Shown here piece by piece: positions 7,249 to 16,923 of a stretch of DNA of 64,000 nucleotides. The first letter of the stretch is position 1, and each line of letters begins with the position of its first letter. The notes beneath the pieces were generated by a model. That model made no database searches. It was not told where the DNA came from and saw only the letters and a program-made list of their open reading frames with translations. Source of the DNA: Schaedlerella arabinosiphila (GTDB taxonomy: Bacteria; Bacillota; Clostridia; Lachnospirales; Lachnospiraceae); contig NZ_RHJS01000002.1 in the NCBI RefSeq assembly GCF_003885045.1, forward strand, positions 5,449,302 through 5,513,301, in the 5' to 3' direction. A program made the position numbers and the translations under genes.

Positions 7249-9792
7249 ATGAATATGATCAGCAGGACGGCGCTTTCCAATTTCAGGAAAAATAAAAGCA
7301 GGAATCTATTGATCGGGGCTGCCATCGCACTGACCACGTTTTTGCTTACCGCGGCGCCTACAGCCATTTTCGGATTTGTCACGATTCAGAGCGAGGCAGT
7401 GAACCGGTACTATCCCACATTTCACGCCATGTTCCGGAATGCGGACAGGCAGACGGCCCAAAAGCTTTTGGAGGATGCCAGGGTCGAGCAGGCGGGGCTT
7501 CGGGAGGACGTGGCAGCCATGTACTGTGATCAAAATTCCGATATACGGATTGCCATGCTGTACATTGACCAGGAAGCGGCGGAGCTTTCCAGACAGGAAT
7601 TGTCAGAAGGCAGATTTCCGGAAAAAGCGGATGAGATCGTCGTGTCAAAAGGGATTTTGGAAGCCATGGGGCTGAAAGGGGCAGTGGGAGAACGGATTCT
7701 GATTCCATTCCGGCCTGACACCGAAAGCGGAACCCGGGAGAGCCGGGAATTTACCATCGTGGGAATGTTCGAGGACTCCGAGATTTCCGTGAGGGAGAAA
7801 ATGTATTTTTCCTTCGTTTCGGATGCATTTTCCAGGGAAATGCTGGAAGCGGATGAGCACAGATACCGGATCTATCTTCGGCTGGCCGGCACAGAGGGGA
7901 TGCTCACCGACGGCATCGGGGAACGGGTCGAACTGCTCGGCGGGGAATATGGGATTACGAAAAGAGACATTGACCTGAACCGGGAATACCTTTTTGCAAA
8001 CTATGTGGACCCGGCTTTGTACAGCGGCCTTGGGATGGTTCTGGCCATGATTGCGCTTGCAGGGGCGCTGACGATTTATGGAATTTACTATGTGTCTATG
8101 CTGGATAAAGTACAGGAGTACGGAAGGCTGCGCGCGGTAGGCGCCACAAAACGGCAGATCCGCCAGTTGGTTTTCCGGGAAGGGCTTGCGGTCGCGGCGT
8201 TTGCGATTCCGCTGGGGATACTTCCGGGCCTTGCCGCAGGCGTGCAGATGATCCGCGTGTCGGCCAGATACAGTGTGAGCAGCGATCCTGCTTTAGCCGA
8301 ACAGATGAAATGGATTGCAGAAAGCGGCGAAGTAAATCTGATCCGGCCATGGATTATCGGGTTTGGCATCCTGATCAGCCTGGCCACGGTATCCATTTCC
8401 CTGCAAAAGCCCATGCGCACGGCGGCCGGAATTTCCGCCATAGAGGCGCTCCGCTATCAGGGAAATGAACACAATGCCGCAGCAGCCAGGAAGCGGATTT
8501 CACGGCTTTGGCACCGCAGGCGCAAACCCGCGCAAACGTCGGGAAAGTGCAGAAAGGGTTATGAGGAGATCAATACGCGCAAGCTTACCATTACAAACCT
8601 GACCAGGAACAAAAAGCGCACAGTCATGACGATTTTTACACTTGGGGCAACGGGAATCCTGTTTATGGTGGTGGCCGCGCTCTGCAGCTGCATGGACCCG
8701 GAGGACATGGCAAGAGCGAGGCTGCGGGAAGATATTCGGGTATCTGTGGATTCGTGGTCACATCCGATGTATCCGGAGCGCGCCCTGAATCGAATCCAGC
8801 AGAATAACCCGATGACAGAGGAACTCAAGGAACAGATCCTTCGGATTGACGGAGTCACGGACATTGATGTGGACAGGGCTGTTTCCGTCCGGCTGGAAGG
8901 CCCGGTGGAAGACGACGGCAGTCCGCTGCAGAGTGACATTACAGGAATCAGCAGCAAGGCGCTTGCGGCGCTTTCGGACTATGTAGCGGAAGGGTCTTTG
9001 GAGGATCCGTCACTGGCGGAGGGAAACGGAATCATTTTGGGAGAGCGGTTCCGGGACCGGTTCGAAGAGATGAAGGACTGGAAGCCCGGCAAAACGATCC
9101 GCATGGAAATTCTGGACGGAGAGAACATATTGTCTAAGGAGTTTCGCATTGCGGCAGTCACAAACGGCCCCACAAGCCTTGGCGGAACCTGGCTTGCCAT
9201 GCCGGCTGACGCGCTTCAAAGCATTTGCGAAACCGATCTGACAGACTGCTTTGAGATCACGGTGGAATCCGGAATGGAACAGACCGCCGAAGAAGCAGTC
9301 CGGCAATTGATCGGGAATCTGGAATATGTGGAAATGGACACTTATACGCAAGACTATGAGGAGGCCGGGAGGACCATCGGAATGGTGCTCTATATCTGCT
9401 ACGGAATGCTGCTGATTTTCGGCCTGATCGGAATCCTGAACCTGATCAATACCATGATCAACAGCGTGTATGTCAGACGCCGGGAACTGGGAATGCTGCA
9501 GGCCATCGGGATGTCCGGGCGGCAGACCGTGAATATGCTGCAAATGGAAGGGCTGTTCTACACGCTGGGGACACTGGCGCTGTCCCTGGGGATTGGCAGC
9601 CTGCTTGGATACGCCGCATTTCTATGGGCGAGGGAGACCGGAATGTGGTCTATCATGAACTACCGGTATCCGGTGGTTCCGGCGGTGGTGCTGACCCTGG
9701 CGGTGCTGGCAGTGCAGCTGTTGGTGACGTACCTTGTGGATCACAGCTTCAAGAAACAGAGCCTGATCGACCGGATTCGGTTTTCAGAATGA
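7249..9792 (+). CDS. FtsX-like ABC permease (BceB-type), module 1
   Basis: An 847-residue membrane protein in two FtsX-like halves. It has an N-terminal segment (about residues 16-45), a first extracytoplasmic region, helices around 255-400, a second N-terminal-like helix near 450-475 (TVMTIFTLGATGILFMVV), a second soluble region, and a C-terminal helix group after residue 700. Features such as LRAVGATKRQIRQLV and LGMLQAIGMSGRQTVNML are the cytoplasmic coupling motifs of the FtsX family. Together with the ATPase it forms the transporter and, in Bce systems, also the sensor for the kinase. Confidence 0.9.
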   Translation: MNMISRTALSNFRKNKSRNLLIGAAIALTTFLLTAAPTAIFGFVTIQSEAVNRYYPTFHAMFRNADRQTAQKLLEDARVEQAGLREDVAAMYCDQNSDIRIAMLYIDQEAAELSRQELSEGRFPEKADEIVVSKGILEAMGLKGAVGERILIPFRPDTESGTRESREFTIVGMFEDSEISVREKMYFSFVSDAFSREMLEADEHRYRIYLRLAGTEGMLTDGIGERVELLGGEYGITKRDIDLNREYLFANYVDPALYSGLGMVLAMIALAGALTIYGIYYVSMLDKVQEYGRLRAVGATKRQIRQLVFREGLAVAAFAIPLGILPGLAAGVQMIRVSARYSVSSDPALAEQMKWIAESGEVNLIRPWIIGFGILISLATVSISLQKPMRTAAGISAIEALRYQGNEHNAAAARKRISRLWHRRRKPAQTSGKCRKGYEEINTRKLTITNLTRNKKRTVMTIFTLGATGILFMVVAALCSCMDPEDMARARLREDIRVSVDSWSHPMYPERALNRIQQNNPMTEELKEQILRIDGVTDIDVDRAVSVRLEGPVEDDGSPLQSDITGISSKALAALSDYVAEGSLEDPSLAEGNGIILGERFRDRFEEMKDWKPGKTIRMEILDGENILSKEFRIAAVTNGPTSLGGTWLAMPADALQSICETDLTDCFEITVESGMEQTAEEAVRQLIGNLEYVEMDTYTQDYEEAGRTIGMVLYICYGMLLIFGLIGILNLINTMINSVYVRRRELGMLQAIGMSGRQTVNMLQMEGLFYTLGTLALSLGIGSLLGYAAFLWARETGMWSIMNYRYPVVPAVVLTLAVLAVQLLVTYLVDHSFKKQSLIDRIRFSE

Positions 9793-9841
9793 AAAAGGTG
9801 TGCGTCCCAACGCGCACCCGCGCTGGAGCGCGGCTGCATCG

Positions 9842-9900
9842 GCAGCTATTTTCCCCATGCGCGCAGTGCGCATGAGGAAAATGGCTGCTGTTATTTTTTT
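9842..9900 (+). terminator. Intrinsic terminator of Bce-type module 1
   Basis: A long hairpin (CAGCTATTTTCC...GGAAAATGGCTG with an inner ATGCGC/GCGCAT stem) is followed by TTATTTTTTT. Upstream GC-rich stem-like repeats (9800-9840) may stabilise it. It lies 50 bases after the permease stop. Confidence 0.85.
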
Positions 9901-9923
9901 AACTGCAGGCCGTCTTTGAAGGC

Positions 9924-10262
9924 TTACCCTACTCTTTCAGCCACCCTGTAATAGCCATGTGTATAGGGATCAAAAGCGATTGCGTTTACCAGGGACATAT
10001 CCACCTTGCCGCCGGCCATGACACGTTCGTCCGCTGTGACATTTACAACCTTGCCGATGACACCGCATCCTTATTTCACGTTCTGATATCTTGATATTCT
10101 TTACCGCTTTATGCGTTTCCGTCAGATTGAGCATTACATTGTCCCTTTCCAGCATGGTACTTCAGGCGGCATTCATAACATTAACACTGCTCTCTTCATT
10201 GTAGGTAGCTGCCATTAGAAGCGGCATCGGGAAGGTGCCTTCTGTTATGATGATTTTTTTCT
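9924..10262 (-). pseudogene. Flavin reductase family protein, decayed
   Basis: Reverse-strand translation gives fragments of an FMN-binding split-barrel flavin reductase: FPMPLLMAATYNEESSVNVMNAA, then a TGA stop where the family has Trp, then TMLERDNVMLNLTETHKAVKNIK. After a frame break and apparent internal deletion comes GKVVNVTADERVMAGG...SFDP-like...YYRVAERVG and a stop at 9924. The order of blocks is right but the middle third is missing and no intact start remains. This is dead coding sequence, not a gene. Confidence 0.75.
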
Positions 10263-10499
10263 TACTATTTACAGTTTATGTAAATAGATTGTTTTAGAAG
10301 AGAAAAGCTATTTGTGGATTGTGACAACCTTTGAAAAATAAGGGCTTTTGAGAATTGACACATGGAGAATTGCTCTATAAAAGTAGACCTCCATTTTTGT
10401 GGTGGTATTTTAAACCTGATATACCAATACCTATATTGATATTTTGTTGGTATATGTTGTGATATATAGTACCAACGATGGATGGGAGGAAGAAATCCA

Positions 10500-10745
10500 A
10501 TGTCAATCGTAAGATACGTAAACAAGAAGAATGGTGCCGTGGCTCTATATGAATCTACCTCACATCATGATCCGGAAATGAAGCAGTCGAGGCCAAAAAG
10601 AAAATATTTAGAGACGGAAGATCCAGAGACAGGTGGGTTGATCCCATCGTCGAGGAAATGCGGGAGAAAAAAGGCGGCAGATGGGAAAGAAAAAAGCAAG
10701 AAGATTGGGGAAAGCTTTCGGGCAAAATATAATCAACTCCTGTAG
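10500..10745 (+). CDS. Small transposon-associated protein (uncertain)
   Basis: An 81-residue, highly basic protein starting MSIVRYVNKKNG with YESTSHHDPE, SRPKRKYLE and DPETGGLIPSS. I recall similar leading sequences next to or at the N-terminus of clostridial IS elements, including IS66-associated ORFs, so it is probably an IS accessory protein or fragment. GGGAGG lies about 10 bases upstream of the ATG. It sits directly before IS66 remnants. It may no longer be functional. Confidence 0.4.
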   Translation: MSIVRYVNKKNGAVALYESTSHHDPEMKQSRPKRKYLETEDPETGGLIPSSRKCGRKKAADGKEKSKKIGESFRAKYNQLL

Positions 10746-10829
10746 GAGTGCAGCAACAAGGATGCAAGGATAAAACGTAAGCGATATAGAACACACCGTA
10801 ATGAAAAGAAGCGCATGTCGTGATATACT

Positions 10830-11480
10830 TTATCTAAACATACACTTCTTATTTGTTCTATGATCCCTGAGTCGGCAGCTTTCTGGCAATGTTTCAGACC
10901 AGGGAAGATATGCTTCCGGTAATTCAGGATGGTTTCGGTGATCGAGATCCGGCAGACTTTCTAATAAATAACATAGATAGCCAAATACATCCAGATGATT
11001 CAGTTTCGCTGTTTCTACCAATATATATACGATGCCGCTGGCTCTTGCCCCTGCCAGTGAGTCTGCGAACAGCCATGACTTGCGTCTGGTTGCAAATGGA
11101 CGGATACTGGCTTCAAAGTCATTGCTTGAGATCGGAATGCGCCCGTCTTCCAGAAATGTCTCCAGATATTTTCTCTGATTTGTTGTATAAATATGGGCTG
11201 TTTTGAGAGATTCATTGGCAGTATACTTTGCATTAGTCTCTTCTACCCAGGCCCCAAATCCTTCCAGGACAGGCCTGATCAGTTTCTGACGCTTTTGCAG
11301 ATGCTTCTCGGAAGGTAATGCTTTCAAGTGTTTTTCAATCTGAAACAGGCGGTCACACCATTCACGTCCCTCAGCACCCTTGGAGCCGCTGATCTCCTTT
11401 ACGTGGGAATCTAAAAGTATGCTGTCAATGTAATACCTGCGTACATGCGACTTATCTAAGAACTCGAATAAGTCGCATCT
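10830..11480 (-). pseudogene. IS66-family transposase, C-terminal fragment (copy A)
   Basis: Reverse-strand translation from about 11480 reads a continuous C-terminal part of an IS66 transposase: HVRRYYIDS, KGAEGREWCDRLFQIEK, EDGRIPISSNDFEASIRPFA and SLAGARASGIVYILVETAKLN. The last block is the hallmark IS66 C-terminal region ((G)A..S...YSL.ETAK.N). The N-terminal zinc-binding and first catalytic regions are missing, so it cannot be active. It abuts a second, oppositely oriented fragment. Confidence 0.8.
11446..11477. repeat. Inverted repeat at the junction of two IS66 fragments
   Basis: TGCGACTTAT (11446-11455) and ATAAGTCGCA (11468-11477) form a perfect 10-bp inverted repeat with a 12-base spacer, at the point where the minus-strand and plus-strand IS66 fragments meet. 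Confidence 0.7.
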
Positions 11481-12064
11481 GTGCCACTACTATTATAGAG
11501 AGCATCCCGCTGGATTCTGCCGGAAAGGAACTAAAGGGGGCCGAGGCACGGGAACTGTGCGGCTAGCTCTTTAAGATTGAAAAGAAGATTCAGAACTTAG
11601 CCCAGCAGGAGTGGCTGGAGAAACGCAGAGAACTTAGCCAGCCGGTACTTGAGGCTTTTTGGTCATGGGTAGAAGAAACCAGTGAAAAATACACCGCGAG
11701 CGAATCACTGAAAAAAGCACTGCAGTACAGCCGGAACCAGAAAAAATATCTAAATACTTTTATGGAAGATGGAAGACTGCCGATCTCGAACAATGAATGT
11801 GAAGCCTGTATCCATCCATTTGCAACCGGATACAAATCCAGGCTGTTTGCGGATACGCTAGAAGGAGCGAGAGCCAGCGGGATCATTTATTCGCAGTTGG
11901 AATCAGCAAAACTGAATCAACTGGATGTATTCCGTTATCTGTCTTATCTTCTAGAAAAGATGCAGGGGATCGATTACCAGTATCAGAATGAGCCCCATAC
12001 CTGCCGTGGTTCAGGGAACTTCCTGAATGCTGCAGGGATCAGAAAAAGAAAAATGAGCTGTTAA
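11480..12064 (+). pseudogene. IS66-family transposase, C-terminal fragment (copy B)
   Basis: Plus-strand counterpart of the fragment at 10830-11480. It reads ESIPLDSAGKELKGAEARELCG, an in-frame TAG at about 11563, then LFKIEKKIQNLAQQEWLEKR and the IS66 C-terminal motif EDGRLPISNNECEACIHPFATG...GARASGIIYSQLESAKLNQ. The sequence differs clearly from copy A, so these are two different IS66 elements rather than one element inverted. The in-frame stop and missing N-terminus make it non-functional. Confidence 0.8.
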
Positions 12065-12412
12065 GGAAGTATTACCATAGCTGTTCATTTTTTCAATACG
12101 GTTTCTTTTGCATCGTTTACTTTAGAATCAGGGGAGTGAAATTAACCTTATTGGGGAGATATGCGATGCCTGCCTGAAAGTCAGGAATTTGTGCAGCCAA
12201 TTAAAGACCTCGGTTTTCAAGTAGGGAAATGATATAAACAATGATTAAAAGTCAAATGTCCTCTCCGGCGTTTTGGCTCTCAAAACTGCCATAAAATAAT
12301 TCTGCCGGACTCCTATATTTTCCGTATCAAATAAAATGCAGAATAACACAGATTTTCCGTCCGAGACAGGAGGGGCTATTTGGTATGAGCAAATTTAAAC
12401 TGTGAATAGTAA
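12065..12412. other. Non-coding stretch between IS66 remnant and group II intron
   Basis: I see no gene, clear promoter or terminator here. It is short-ORF-only sequence, probably leftover flank of earlier insertions; the last bases form the 5' exon of the intron that starts at 12413. Confidence 0.5.
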
Positions 12413-13005
12413 GTGCGCCAGCTAAGGGTACAATGTTTAGCAGGTGGAAATCCTGTCCGATAAGATGCGAACCACATCATCGGTAGCAAACCTTGGATAC
12501 GCAGTGGTAACACTGCGGGTCAAGCGTAGGAAGTTAGGCAGTAGGGTCATAAGGCATGTTAGCGCCGAAATCACGGAAAACCTGTGTGCTGACACTGTTT
12601 ACTAAGTGGAAGGCAACACATGTATCATCGTAAAGGTGAGAGGGTACATGGCACAGCGGCGTTGGGAGTCAGCTATGCTGTACAATGACATTGTATCAAC
12701 TGTGGGAGAGCCTATATGATCCGTAAACACAAAAGTGGAACGGTATATCGGACAAGTAACGGAGGAAGATGAAGTCATATAGGCAGTCGGACAGCTGCAT
12801 AGTACTAAGGCTGGCGGGTAATGCCGTCAGGGGGAAGGCGGCTGCGCAAGGCAATATTTTATAGAGAAACCACTGCCGTACACAGTGACGGAAGAACAGT
12901 GGAAAAGTGTTTCATAGAAGAATGCCATACGAACACAGAGTCGTATAGGTCATGAGCCTTGCGAGGAGCCGGATGCGGGAAAGCCGCACGTCCGGATCTG
13001 TAGAG

Positions 13006-14930
13006 GGGGCTGTTGCACTAATATAGTGCTTCAGTCCTATTTTTAATAAAAAATTTTCTTTATCTACATATAAAAAATAGAGCCAGATACTTGAAAAATC
13101 TGGCTCCTGTTGTAAAATAAAAATTATGCGAATTAATACTTTTATTTTACATAAAGATTATACTCGTTTTCCTCAAAATTATCAACTAGTTCTTCCACTG
13201 GATATTGAACATTTGATTCCAGATGATGATTCGGTTCGTTTGTTAAGTCAATTTATAGAAAGGATGTTTTTAGGAGATTTATATCGGACTTACTGCCGGG
13301 AGGGGCACACAAACGAACCGACACCGCGTCAACTGCTCAAGATCTTGGTTTATGGTTACATGAATCATCTCTATTCCAGTCGGGAGATTGCCGCGGCCTG
13401 TCTCCGGGATATTAATTTCATGTGGCTTCTGGAAGGGGCAAAAGCGCCCCATTATTCCACCATTGCCAGGTTTCGTACCCTGCATTTCGGTTCCTGCGCA
13501 GAGCCGATCATGGCAGAAGTGTCCCAGTTCCTGTATCAACTGGGAGAATTGTCCGGAGAAACCATTTTCATAGACGGTACAAAGATCGAAGCATGCGCCA
13601 ACAAGTATACCTTTGTATGGAAGAAAGCGGTCAGTAAGAACCTGGGAAAATTATTGGAGAAACTGGCTGTTTTTGTAGAACTCTGCGAGGAGACTTACGG
13701 GATCAAGGCGGTGTATCAGAATCAGGTGAAAATGAAGCATATAAAAAAGCTACGGAAAAAATTATATGCATTGAAAGCAGTGGAAGGAATTGAATTCGTC
13801 CATGGCACTGGGAAACGAAAACATATCCTGCAAAAAAAGCATTGAGACTTTGGAAGGACATCTGAAAAAACTGAAAGAATATACGAAAAAGCTGCATATT
13901 TGCGGAACACGCAACAGTTATTCCAAAACCGACCATGACGCGACTTTTATGAGGATGAAAGAAGACGCTATGGGGAACGGACAGCTCAAGGCCGGATATA
14001 ATCTCCAGCATGGCGTAGACAGTGAATATATTTCATGGCTGACCCTGGGACCACAGCCAGCGGATACCACAACATTGATTCCATTTTTGAAATCTATGGA
14101 AAGGAATCTTGGCTTTTCTTATTCAAAAGTAGTGACGGATTCCGGATATGAAAGCGAAGAAAATTATGGGTATCTGGACGGCAGTGGGATATTGCCATAC
14201 ATCAAACCAGCAAATTATGAGATTTCAAAAACAAGGAAATATAAAAAAGACATCGGCCGGGTAGAAAACATGGAGTATGACGAAGCAACGGATACCTACA
14301 CGTGCCATAATGGGAAAAAATTACATAAGGAAAGCATCAAAAAAGAGAAAACCCGGACTGGATATGAACGGGAGACAACAGTTTATACCTGCCAGGAATG
14401 CGGCGGATGTCCATATAAGAAGGAATGCATCAAGGGGAACCACTGTAAGACCCCCTTGGAGGATCGGAACAAGAACCTGTATGTATCAAAAAAGTTGCTC
14501 GAATACCGGGAAGCAGACCTGGAGCGGATCGAAAGCGAAGAAGGGATAAAACTCCGGATGAATCGAAGTATCCAGGTGGAAGGATCCTTCGGGGAACTAA
14601 AACAGAACAGTGGATTCCGTAGATTTTTGTGCCGTGGGAGCCAGAATGTGAAAGCAGAAGCGATACTTTTGGCATTTGCACATAACATCAATAAGCTGCA
14701 CCATAAGATTCAGGGAGACAGAACCGGGAATCACCTGTTTCCTTTAAAGAAAAGCGCATAAAAATAGACCAGTCAAAAGACTCAGGCCCTGTCTGGTGAC
14801 AGGGCCTGGGAAAGTGCGTCCATCTAAAAAAACAACGGGGAGTACATCTCTAATTTCAATAAAAAAACTACTCTTTTTAGAAGAAGGGGCTGTTACATCC
14901 GAGATTTTTTGAACTCTGGTGCAACAGCCC
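13006..14930 (+). mobile_element. IS1182-type insertion sequence
   Basis: A 1.9 kb element bounded by a perfect 13-bp inverted repeat: GGGGCTGTTGCAC at 13006-13018 and GTGCAACAGCCCC at 14918-14930. The right end has a second GGGGCTGTT (14885-14893) that can fold back on the terminal AACAGCCCC. A single transposase gene fills the interior. The element sits inside domain VI of the group II intron. I could not define a target-site duplication, because the G and C runs at both edges are ambiguous. Confidence 0.85.
13126..14761 (+). pseudogene. IS1182-family transposase, frameshifted
   Basis: The first part (from MRINTFILHKDYTRFPQNYQ) covers the conserved N-terminal domain and the first catalytic block FIDGTKIEA. 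The reading frame then ends in TGA near 13845. The rest (KSIETLEGHLKKLKEY...DHDATFMRMKEDAMGNGQLKAGYN...VTDSGYESEEN...EGSFGELKQN) continues in the +1 frame to 14761. The switch falls at a run of seven A at 13832-13838; six A would restore one continuous frame. That points to a one-base expansion of the run. The shift direction does not fit a -1 programmed frameshift, although transcriptional slippage could rescue some product. Confidence 0.8.
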
Positions 14931-14978
14931 CTACTCGACCCATTTCTTAGGGTAACATTTTTACATCTTTTGCGGTAG

Positions 14979-15008
14979 TTGACGTTTATATTGACCTTGT
15001 GTTAAAAT
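14979..15008 (+). promoter_or_regulatory. Predicted sigma-A promoter for the Ssp defence operon
   Basis: TTGACG (14979-14984), an 18-base spacer, and TAAAAT (15003-15008) lie about 185 bases upstream of the first defence gene, just past the intron/IS block. The leader is AT-rich and contains no obvious ORF. Confidence 0.55.
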
Positions 15009-15191
15009 GCCTAATAGGTGTTGTTACAGAATGTCTAATTGTATCAATTGGGATTTGAAATGAAAATAAGCTACAAAAAGTTATGAATTAGAATTGTCCA
15101 TATCTGTTATTTTGATGACTTGTGAATATTTGGATTGTAAAATGGGAGATATCTGTGATGCGGTAATGACCGAATAGATATTAGAGAGTAT

Positions 15192-16922
15192 ATGATAGAA
15201 AGAATTTGCCCTAAGTGTAGGGTTCCTATGAATGGAGAAAAATGCATAAAGCCTAACTGTGGTTGCGTTACCAAAATGTCTTCTACAATTTACTGGTGTG
15301 ATAAATGCAACATACCTATCTTTGACAATGTTTGTCCTATCTGTGGTACTGATGGAAAATATGTTACAACGGACTTACGCCCTGTCTTTCCAGAAGAGAA
15401 CGCATTAATTTCCATCATTCTGGAAAACAATCCTGCAAGATACCAAGCCTCATCAGTTTGGCATGGAAGCGGAGTTTATATAGTAGATGGGAAAAAGATT
15501 AGACTTCCTATTACAAAAATAAACAATTTATCGATTGAACAAATAAAGCAGATTAAGGAAAAATATGAACTATTTGCTGAGAAAATAGAGTACCATTTTT
15601 TTGATAAGTTTGTGGAAAAGTTTATTCAAGCAAACGCCGATAGATATAACTATATAACAGAAGAAGCTGTTCATTTTGTTCAACAGTATAAGGAACGATA
15701 TACAGTCGATGATATGATGGTCTCGTTTAGTGGAGGAAAGGATTCTACAGTTACTTCTCATGTTGTCAATAGAGCATTGGGGACAAACAAAGTGTTGCAT
15801 GTATTTGGGGATACAACACTGGAATTTCCGTATACGCTTGAATATAAGAAGCGATTTAGCAAAAATGAAGAGTCACAAGGGGTTAGAGTTCTTACAGCGA
15901 AGAACAGGGAAAAAAATTTCGAGAGACTTTGCGAAGTAGTAGGCCCCCCAAGTAGAGTTATGCGGTGGTGCTGTACAGTATTTAAGACCGGAGCAATTCA
16001 GAAAACAATTTCATCTGCATTTAAAGATAAGAGTAATATTTTAAGCTTCCAGGGTATCCGTCATAGTGAATCTGTGAGTAGAAGTAAGTATGAAAGAGAA
16101 AGCGAAAGTCCTAAAATTTCGAAACAAACTGTCGTCTCACCAATTATTGAGTGGATTGATTATGATGTTTGGTTATATATATTAACCACAAAGATAGATT
16201 TTAATTATGCATATAGGCTCGGATGGACACGAGTTGGTTGCTGGTGTTGCCCCAATAATGGAGGTTGGTCGGAATTTCTTGCCAAGATTCATATGTATGA
16301 CAAGTATGCTCATTGGCATGACATACTTGTGGATTTTGCAAAACAAGTTGGAAAGCCGGATCCGGAAACATATGTGAATGAAGGGGGATGGAAAGCAAGG
16401 CAGGGGGGGAATGGGCTTATCGCTGCTCAGTCATCGGTTGTTTCATTCGAGCCATGCGCAACAGATGAGAGGGCATTCAACTATGCCTTACAAAGACCGA
16501 TTACAGAAGAGCTATATGAATTGTTTAAGCCGTTTGGTTATATAAATATGGAATTAGGAAATAAGCGCCTTGGCGAAGTTTTTGTTGTGGATAAGGCTAA
16601 TAAAGTATTATTGATACTTCAAGGCCGAATTGGTGGCACAAAGTTAAAAGTGATAATAAAAGATATACACATTGCAAAAGCAAGAACATTGTCAGCAGCA
16701 GAGGGAAAAGTTCAATGCCAGCTTACAAAATATCAGATGTGCCTGGGATGTAAGGCATGTGAAAGTGTATGTAGGTTTGACGCTATTCATGTTAAAGATG
16801 ATGGGAATGGTAAAATTTCTTATTCAATAGATGACGATAAGTGTAAGAGATGTACAGAATGTGTAGGACATTTCGATGCAGGATGTTATATGAGGAAAGT
16901 ATTATGTATAAAGAGGTTGTAG
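15192..16922 (+). CDS. sspD: SspD-like PAPS-reductase/ATP-pyrophosphatase protein with zinc ribbons and C-terminal ferredoxin domain
   Basis: A 576-residue protein in three parts. The N-terminus has two zinc-ribbon-like Cys clusters (C6-C9 with C18-C25; C36-C39 with C48-C51). The central domain is of the PAPS-reductase/DndC type, with the PP-loop SGGKDS at 180-185, Cys260-Cys261 and a GCWCC cluster at 349-353. The C-terminal part is ferredoxin-like, with CLGCKACESVC (517-527) and CKRCTEC...C (551-565). In Dnd and Ssp systems this class activates DNA for sulfur insertion using ATP and sulfur from the desulfurase. It lies one base upstream of the DUF4007 gene. The fused ribbons and ferredoxin look like extra electron or sulfur handling. 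Assignment as SspD rests on operon context. Confidence 0.82.
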   Translation: MIERICPKCRVPMNGEKCIKPNCGCVTKMSSTIYWCDKCNIPIFDNVCPICGTDGKYVTTDLRPVFPEENALISIILENNPARYQASSVWHGSGVYIVDGKKIRLPITKINNLSIEQIKQIKEKYELFAEKIEYHFFDKFVEKFIQANADRYNYITEEAVHFVQQYKERYTVDDMMVSFSGGKDSTVTSHVVNRALGTNKVLHVFGDTTLEFPYTLEYKKRFSKNEESQGVRVLTAKNREKNFERLCEVVGPPSRVMRWCCTVFKTGAIQKTISSAFKDKSNILSFQGIRHSESVSRSKYERESESPKISKQTVVSPIIEWIDYDVWLYILTTKIDFNYAYRLGWTRVGCWCCPNNGGWSEFLAKIHMYDKYAHWHDILVDFAKQVGKPDPETYVNEGGWKARQGGNGLIAAQSSVVSFEPCATDERAFNYALQRPITEELYELFKPFGYINMELGNKRLGEVFVVDKANKVLLILQGRIGGTKLKVIIKDIHIAKARTLSAAEGKVQCQLTKYQMCLGCKACESVCRFDAIHVKDDGNGKISYSIDDDKCKRCTECVGHFDAGCYMRKVLCIKRL

Positions 16923-16923
16923 T

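Larger units (their letters stand above)
12413..14940 (+). ncRNA. ORF-less group II intron ribozyme, 3' part interrupted by an IS1182-type element
   Basis: The 5' end is GTGCGCC (12413-12419), the canonical group II intron start. About 550 bases later (12966-12999) comes a domain V hairpin: AGCCGGATGCGG, a GAAA loop, then CCGCACGTCCGGAT. The expected domain VI and 3' end are split: GTAGAGGGG lies at 13000-13009, and the typical tail CCCCTACTCGAC lies at 14927-14938, right after the inserted element. Bases 12420-12960 are structured-looking RNA with no reverse transcriptase or maturase ORF. It could splice only with a protein supplied in trans, and the insertion in domain VI probably abolishes branching. 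Confidence 0.7.

Noticed and set aside
10265..10525. Minus-strand ORF of 86 codons
   Set aside because: Low-complexity AT-rich sequence without RBS or family resemblance.
13832..13838. Programmed -1 frameshift in the IS1182-type transposase
   Set aside because: The downstream frame is reached by +1 (or loss of one A), not by -1, so the usual A-AAA-AAG slip does not apply.
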